11,164 nt of DNA from Candidatus Hodarchaeota archaeon (GTDB lineage: Archaea; Asgardarchaeota; Heimdallarchaeia; Hodarchaeales; YT1-039), in assembly GCA_016840025.1 (NCBI GenBank), contig JAEOTF010000177.1:1-11164 (forward strand). Reading direction: 5' to 3'. Position 1 is the first letter of the stretch; each line of letters opens with the position of its first letter. Below the pieces are notes generated by a model. The model saw only the letters and a list, made by a program, of their open reading frames with translations, was not told the origin of the DNA and did not search any database. Made by a program: the position numbers and the translations under genes. Positions 6,935 to 11,164 of this stretch are shown here, piece after piece.

Positions 6935-7999
6935 TTAATAATAAGTGGCTTGGGTCAAATTTTCGCCACAGTTTTTTTGAACTAAAACAGTATCTTCGAT
7001 TCTAACGCCTCCAAACCCGGGAATATATATTCCTGGCTCATTAGATATTACATTTCCCACTTCTAAAGTTTCATTACTCTTCGACGAAAGTGTTGGGGCT
7101 TCATGAATATCAAGACCGATGCCGTGTCCCAGCCCATGGATAAAATATTTTTCTAATTTCTCCTTCGCCAAGACATTTCGAGCTACAGCATCAACATCTC
7201 TAGTTTTAATTCCAGCACGAATGGTTTTAAACGCCTCTTCATGCGCTTTTTTGACGACATTAAGCATTCTCAATTGCTTAGAGGAGGGGTTTCCGACGAT
7301 CTTCGTTCTGGTAATATCACAACAATATCCTGAATAAATGGCGCCTAAATCCAGGATAACAAAATCACCTTTTTGGATAATTCTATCTGAGCACACGCCG
7401 TGGGGATACGCGGATCTAGGACCTGAAGCTACGACAGTTTCAAACGCAGTTCCTTTAGAGCCTCGAATTCTCATTGCATACTCAATTTCTGCAGCTATCT
7501 CATATTCATGAACTCCAGGTTTTATAGATTCCATTCCTGCTTCTACTCCTTTATCAGTCAACACGGCTGCTTTTCTTATGTATCCAAGTTCTCTGTCATC
7601 CTTCCTTCTTCTAAGCTTCGCAACAATACTTGGATCATACTTAAAACGGGCACCTTTCATTTCTTTGATTAGTTTCAGATACACCGATATAGTCAGGGCG
7701 TCAAAAACAATTTTTTTCATATTAAGTTCCTTTAATTCTTTAATTATTTGTTCGAAAAATTTTCCTTTGAAACCAACGTTTTTTATTTGACACTCTTTAG
7801 CATCTTCGTTGGCTGCTAAATAGCTCAAGGGCGGAGTTAGCAGAATAGGGGTGCTATCAACCGGAACAATTAAGTTTAAATGAGCGTTTGAAATATCCAT
7901 GAATTCGGTGAAATAATAAATATTTTTTATATTCATTGTCAAATATCCATCTATTTTTGCTCTTTTTAATTCTGTTATTAAATCATTCATCCTCTTCAA
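6935..7999 (-). CDS. M24 family metallopeptidase (Xaa-Pro dipeptidase/aminopeptidase)
   Basis: The 354-residue protein has the two-domain build of prolidase/aminopeptidase P enzymes, which cleave the bond between an N-terminal residue and proline with a dinuclear metal centre in the cytoplasm. The N-terminal creatinase-like domain spans about residues 1-125. The pita-bread catalytic domain follows, with all five metal ligands visible: Asp217 and Asp228 in VILDLGAIYSGYCCDITRT, His292 in GLGHGIG, Glu321 in NEPGIY and Glu335 in VRIEDT; His200 (YPHG) fits the substrate site. Prolidase cannot be told from aminopeptidase P by sequence alone here. The start is TTG at 7999, seven bases after the perfect SD GGAGGT; ATG at 7990 is three codons in and would be 16 bases away. 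It is transcribed away from smc. Confidence 0.92.
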   Translation of the reverse strand: MKRMNDLITELKRAKIDGYLTMNIKNIYYFTEFMDISNAHLNLIVPVDSTPILLTPPLSYLAANEDAKECQIKNVGFKGKFFEQIIKELKELNMKKIVFDALTISVYLKLIKEMKGARFKYDPSIVAKLRRRKDDRELGYIRKAAVLTDKGVEAGMESIKPGVHEYEIAAEIEYAMRIRGSKGTAFETVVASGPRSAYPHGVCSDRIIQKGDFVILDLGAIYSGYCCDITRTKIVGNPSSKQLRMLNVVKKAHEEAFKTIRAGIKTRDVDAVARNVLAKEKLEKYFIHGLGHGIGLDIHEAPTLSSKSNETLEVGNVISNEPGIYIPGFGGVRIEDTVLVQKNCGENLTQATYY

Positions 8000-8006
8000 A
8001 TCACTT

Positions 8007-8012
8007 ACCTCC
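8007..8012 (-). promoter_or_regulatory. Shine-Dalgarno site fixing the TTG start of the M24 peptidase
   Basis: Read on the minus strand this is GGAGGT, followed by AAGTGAT and then TTG at 7999. It is the strongest SD in the window and rules in favour of TTG over the ATG nine bases further on. Confidence 0.75.
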
Positions 8013-8144
8013 TAACTAATAATGGAGAATCTGTCTACAACTTTCCTTTTAGGCTGAATTCGCTATTTGATAGAAATTGTGGACGTATAAATTATTTAAT
8101 AAACCAAGCTTCTACATATCTTTATTTACAGATAAATTTTTTTT

Positions 8145-8169
8145 ACGGCTTTGGAGGCAACGGCTTTGG
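8145..8169 (+). repeat. Perfect 10-bp direct repeat across the smc start
   Basis: ACGGCTTTGG occurs at 8145-8154 and again at 8160-8169, a period of 15 bases. Each copy contains a TTG (8151 and 8166) and the two are in the same frame. The SD GGAGG begins in the first copy and runs into the bases between the copies. Confidence 0.85.
8153..8157 (+). promoter_or_regulatory. Shine-Dalgarno site of smc
   Basis: GGAGG lies eight bases before the TTG at 8166 and selects it over the in-frame TTG at 8151, which has only a T-tract upstream. Confidence 0.7.
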
Positions 8170-11164
8170 CATACATCAAACGTGTTGAAATACGTGGTTT
8201 CAAAACTTTTGGATCCAAAAAAGTTTCTATCCCTTTGGATAGAGGATTCACGGTCGTCACGGGTCCGAACGGAAGTGGCAAAAGCAACATTCTTGACGCA
8301 ATCCGGTTTGTACTTGGAGACTTAAGTGCTCGGTCACTTCGTGTCGACAAAATGTCTGAAGTTATTTTTGATGGTGGCAGACGCGGCGCAGGTGATGCGG
8401 CTAAAACTGCGCAAATAAACATATTGTTAGAGAATAAAAAAAGACGAATACCAGTTGACACTAGCACGGTGCATATTTCTAGAAAAGTTAATAGAAATGG
8501 TATAAGTGAATATCTATTAAATGGGAAGAACGTTTCAAGGGGTCATTTAGTTGACATTTTAAGTATTGCTGGGCTCTCTTCTGCTGGTCATAATATTATA
8601 ATGCAAGGAACGATCACTAGACTAACTGATATAACTCCTGTGGAAAGAAGAAAACTAATTGAAGATCTTGTAGGAATAAGTGGATATGATGTAAAAAAAA
8701 CGCAAGCTCAAAATCAACTGCGACAAGCAGAAACAAACCTTAGAATAGCCTCGGCCAGAATCGGTGATGTTCAATCTAGGTTAGAGAGTCTTGAAGAGGA
8801 GCGGAATGATGCTGTTCGCTATAACGTTATTCGAGGAGAAATCAAGAAATTTCAAGCTGTTTTAGCATCGTTCAAGATTAAAAATCTTGAAGCTGTGCGT
8901 GTTAAACTTTTAACTAAGCTTCAAGATCAAAAAATCGTGCTCAACGACCTTAAGGAACAACAAACTAAGCTTCTGTTCGATAGAGACAACATTGAGTCGA
9001 GAAGAAGGAAATTTGATGAAGAAGTAGCAGATAAAGGGAATATAAAACTAGTTAATATTCAAAGCGCCTTAGGAGACGTAATGAATAATGTTGTGAAGAT
9101 GAAGATTACAATTGATTCTGGCACAGCAAGTTTAATAGGCTTTAAAAAAATTCGAGAAGAGCGCCTTCGACAACTTGAAGTTTTAAATAGTTCCATACGA
9201 GAAACAAAGAAAAACTTTTCTAAACTCAAAATTGCACGAGATGAGCTAAAAAACGAATTGAATGTAAAGATTACTAAACATCAAAAACTATCTTCCAAAT
9301 TATTTAACATAAAGAAGAATCTTGATGACAACTCTCAAAAAATCAAAAAAATTGAAGAGGATATGGATACACTGGGTAAAGAGGCGCAAAAACTAGACGC
9401 AAAGATAAAAATGAGCACTTTCCGGCAAAAGATTGTTGCTGATGATTTAAAGACTCTTGAAGACCGACAGCTTATTTTTGAATCTACCATCAAAGGTCTT
9501 CTGAAACAATTCAAAGAGCTACAAAAGCTACAAGCAAAAGAAAAGGAAAGTTTAGTTAAGGTCTCCGAATCTATAGCTAATACTCTTAACATGAAAAACA
9601 ATTTAATTGCGGAAATAGATGAAGCTGAAACTACAAGGAAGATAGCAGAAGAAGCGGTGGCTGAATTTGAAATACATAGAGATTTTGTAGAAAAAATAGG
9701 TACAGCAGACACCGCTCTTATGAAAATAGAAGAGATGAGCGAAACAGGGGCTATTGATGGACTTTTTGGTAGATTAGAACATTTAATCACAGTAAATCCG
9801 AGATATCACAAAGCTATTGATGTAGCTTCTTCTGGTTGGTTTAAAGCTATTGTAGTTAAAGATATAGAAGTTGCCCTTAAATGTATAGAAAGTCTTAAAA
9901 AGATGAAAATCGGAAGAATAAAGCTCATTCCATTAAGAGAAGTTAAAAACTACACCGCCGTGACGCCCCCGGATATTGAGGGGGTACTAGGCACAGCTCC
10001 AGTTTTCATAAAATGTGATGACAAATATTCTTCTGCGGTAAACTTTGCTCTTGGTGATACGGTTATAACTAGTAGTGAAAAGGCGGCTTTTCTGGTTTCA
10101 AAAACGGGTTATAGAGCGGTCGATTTGAGTGGAGATCTATATGAATCGGGTGGAGGAATAGAGGGGGGATACTATCGTTCTTCCATCATAATGTCTTCTT
10201 TAATTCCAAATAAAAACACAATCGATGAACTTTATAAAAGCGTAAAATCGCTAGAAAAGATAATTGGTAAGAGAAAAAACGACGTAAATAGCCTCAATAA
10301 AGGTACATTAAGCTTAAACGAGGATAATATACGGCGATCAGAAATAATCAAAGTAATTGAAAGAAATCTTAATCTTGTTAATCAAAATATGATTCGCGCT
10401 AAACAAAATATTCTCGCTGTTAATAAAAAAATCCGAAAGTATCAGAAAGCCTTTATGAGAGAGACTAATAGCCGATTACAAAATCAATCAAACAAGGATA
10501 ACCTTAGAGCAAAAATCATTGAACTTAAATCTCAAAAAAAGAGCTCTGAGAAAAAAACAAGACCTTTTAATATAGCGAAATATGAGACGAAGGAGCATCA
10601 ACTCAAAACCGAAATTGACGAACTAAATAGACGGTTCATAAAAATTGAAAGTGATACTAATTTCTTAGAAATAAATCTTGAAACAACTTTGAAACCAGAA
10701 TTAAAAAGGACAAACATTGGTATTAAAAGCTTAGAAAGACAAATGTCTACGCTTCAAGAAGAAATTGACCATGCACGAACGGATTTAAGAGAAGCAAATC
10801 AACAGTTTTCTGAACTAGAGGAGTCCAAAAGAACACTATCTGAATCTTTATCTTCTGTTAAAGATCGAAGAAAAGAATTTGAAGAACAGCTGGACAAAGT
10901 CAATACCCGACTAAGAAAAACATCCCAAAACTACGATCCTTTGGCTAATGAGGCTCATGTGCTAGATCTGGAAATTCAATCAAAAGCCTTCGACATTAAT
11001 CGCTTCCGGGAAGAATTGCTTAATCTTGGGTATACAGAACCTCTATCTGTAACTTCCGAAGAAACGAAAACAGCGGAATCTTCCCTAAACTTGCTACAAT
11101 TTGAATTAGAAAAATTGGGATCGGTGAATCAATTGGCTATCATGCAATACAATGAACAACAAAT
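8166..11164 (+). CDS. smc: Chromosome segregation/condensin ATPase SMC, 3' end off window
   Basis: The frame is open from TTG at 8166 to the edge (999 codons, no stop). SMC dimers bridge and compact chromosomal DNA in an ATP-driven cycle, usually with a ScpA-type kleisin. Seen: an N-terminal head with AYIKRVEIRGFKTFGSK (residues 2-18), Walker A GPNGSGKS (33-40), and the Q-loop region IIMQGTITRL with VERRKLIEDLVGISGYD following (from about 144). A long Lys/Glu-rich coiled coil (about 170-520) leads to the hinge (about 525-670: IDGLFGRLEHLI near 530, ending in the glycine-rich ESGGGIEGGYY). The returning coil then ends at LGSVNQLAIMQYNEQ (from about 984), a conserved stretch just before the C-terminal head. 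The ABC signature, Walker B and D-loop lie beyond the window; about 180 residues should be missing. An alternative start is TTG at 8151, adding five residues. Confidence 0.95.
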   Translation, partial: MAYIKRVEIRGFKTFGSKKVSIPLDRGFTVVTGPNGSGKSNILDAIRFVLGDLSARSLRVDKMSEVIFDGGRRGAGDAAKTAQINILLENKKRRIPVDTSTVHISRKVNRNGISEYLLNGKNVSRGHLVDILSIAGLSSAGHNIIMQGTITRLTDITPVERRKLIEDLVGISGYDVKKTQAQNQLRQAETNLRIASARIGDVQSRLESLEEERNDAVRYNVIRGEIKKFQAVLASFKIKNLEAVRVKLLTKLQDQKIVLNDLKEQQTKLLFDRDNIESRRRKFDEEVADKGNIKLVNIQSALGDVMNNVVKMKITIDSGTASLIGFKKIREERLRQLEVLNSSIRETKKNFSKLKIARDELKNELNVKITKHQKLSSKLFNIKKNLDDNSQKIKKIEEDMDTLGKEAQKLDAKIKMSTFRQKIVADDLKTLEDRQLIFESTIKGLLKQFKELQKLQAKEKESLVKVSESIANTLNMKNNLIAEIDEAETTRKIAEEAVAEFEIHRDFVEKIGTADTALMKIEEMSETGAIDGLFGRLEHLITVNPRYHKAIDVASSGWFKAIVVKDIEVALKCIESLKKMKIGRIKLIPLREVKNYTAVTPPDIEGVLGTAPVFIKCDDKYSSAVNFALGDTVITSSEKAAFLVSKTGYRAVDLSGDLYESGGGIEGGYYRSSIIMSSLIPNKNTIDELYKSVKSLEKIIGKRKNDVNSLNKGTLSLNEDNIRRSEIIKVIERNLNLVNQNMIRAKQNILAVNKKIRKYQKAFMRETNSRLQNQSNKDNLRAKIIELKSQKKSSEKKTRPFNIAKYETKEHQLKTEIDELNRRFIKIESDTNFLEINLETTLKPELKRTNIGIKSLERQMSTLQEEIDHARTDLREANQQFSELEESKRTLSESLSSVKDRRKEFEEQLDKVNTRLRKTSQNYDPLANEAHVLDLEIQSKAFDINRFREELLNLGYTEPLSVTSEETKTAESSLNLLQFELEKLGSVNQLAIMQYNEQQ

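Larger units (their letters stand above)
8000..8165. promoter_or_regulatory. Divergent promoter region between the M24 peptidase and smc
   Basis: The 166-bp A+T-rich spacer must serve both genes. GTATAAATTATTTAAT (8085-8100) is the best TATA-like stretch toward smc, and the reverse strand reads ATTTATAC at the same place, so one element could serve either direction. A T-tract (8137-8144) and the smc SD follow. No operator or RNA is recognised. The TATA assignment is tentative. Confidence 0.4.

Noticed and set aside
8077..8467. Short frames on both strands over the smc start
   Set aside because: They overlap the conserved SMC N-terminal head in other frames and show no family resemblance.
9335..9790. 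Open frame of 151 codons on the minus strand, Ser/Phe-rich
   Set aside because: It lies fully antisense to the coiled-coil region of smc. Its composition is the mirror of Lys/Glu-rich codons, and it has no SD or recognisable motif.
9966..9984. CCCCC/GGGGG inverted repeat inside the smc hinge
   Set aside because: Only five pairs with a nine-base loop; it is explained by Pro and Gly codons of the hinge, so it is weak evidence for structure.
10147..10171. G-rich stretch that might form a quadruplex in smc
   Set aside because: The runs are mostly pairs of G and encode the conserved glycine-rich end of the hinge, which explains them.
1..11164. CRISPR array, tRNA/rRNA, insertion sequence, toxin-antitoxin or defence genes
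   Set aside because: No regularly spaced repeats, no cloverleaf or rRNA signature, no transposase or nuclease motifs, and no terminal inverted repeats were found on either strand by eye.

Overview
The window looks like a chromosomal segment of a low-G+C archaeon, probably from the TACK side of the archaeal tree and possibly Bathyarchaeia-like. That lineage is inferred from protein flavour and gene content; no marker RNA is present to prove it. Archaeal signs are a GPN-loop GTPase, a COG1340-type coiled-coil protein, a DUF373 membrane protein, a single-domain CinA-like protein, a cis-prenyltransferase with the archaeal/eukaryotic-type N-terminal extension, and frequent TTG starts behind purine-rich Shine-Dalgarno (SD) sites. 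I see no rRNA, tRNA, CRISPR array, insertion sequence or phage gene.

Layout. At the left edge, on the minus strand, lies a MutL/GlmL-family ASKHA ATPase that runs off the window. A 231-bp divergent spacer separates it from a plus-strand block at 2022-6925: a 69-residue zinc-ribbon protein, a CinA-like MoCF-domain protein, a GPN-loop GTPase, the coiled-coil protein, the DUF373 protein and the cis-prenyltransferase (uppS-like). Gaps of 7 and 18 bp join the zinc-ribbon/CinA and GPN/coiled-coil pairs. Gaps of 94, 49 and 113 bp elsewhere leave room for internal promoters or RNA structure. A minus-strand M24 Xaa-Pro peptidase then converges on the prenyltransferase with only 9 bp between stop codons. 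A divergent 166-bp spacer leads to smc on the plus strand, which carries its N-terminal head, first coiled coil, hinge and most of the returning coil before the window ends.

Function. This is mostly conserved housekeeping: chromosome organisation (SMC), RNA polymerase biogenesis or a related GTPase role (GPN), the polyprenyl lipid carrier for surface glycosylation (cis-prenyltransferase), peptide turnover (M24), and probable repair or activation of a cobalamin mutase (MutL). Three genes have no established role: the zinc-ribbon microprotein, the coiled-coil protein and the DUF373 protein.

I do not see a clear undescribed defence or mobile system. The best non-gene signals are small. Two inverted repeats lie back to back inside the DUF373 coding region, the first followed by a T-run. 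A perfect 10-bp duplication spans the smc start and duplicates an in-frame TTG. Five tandem ATG triplets sit at the GPN/coiled-coil junction. Four of the eight complete or start-containing plus/minus genes after the zinc ribbon and CinA use TTG, and a long-form MutL is present without visible mutase subunits.
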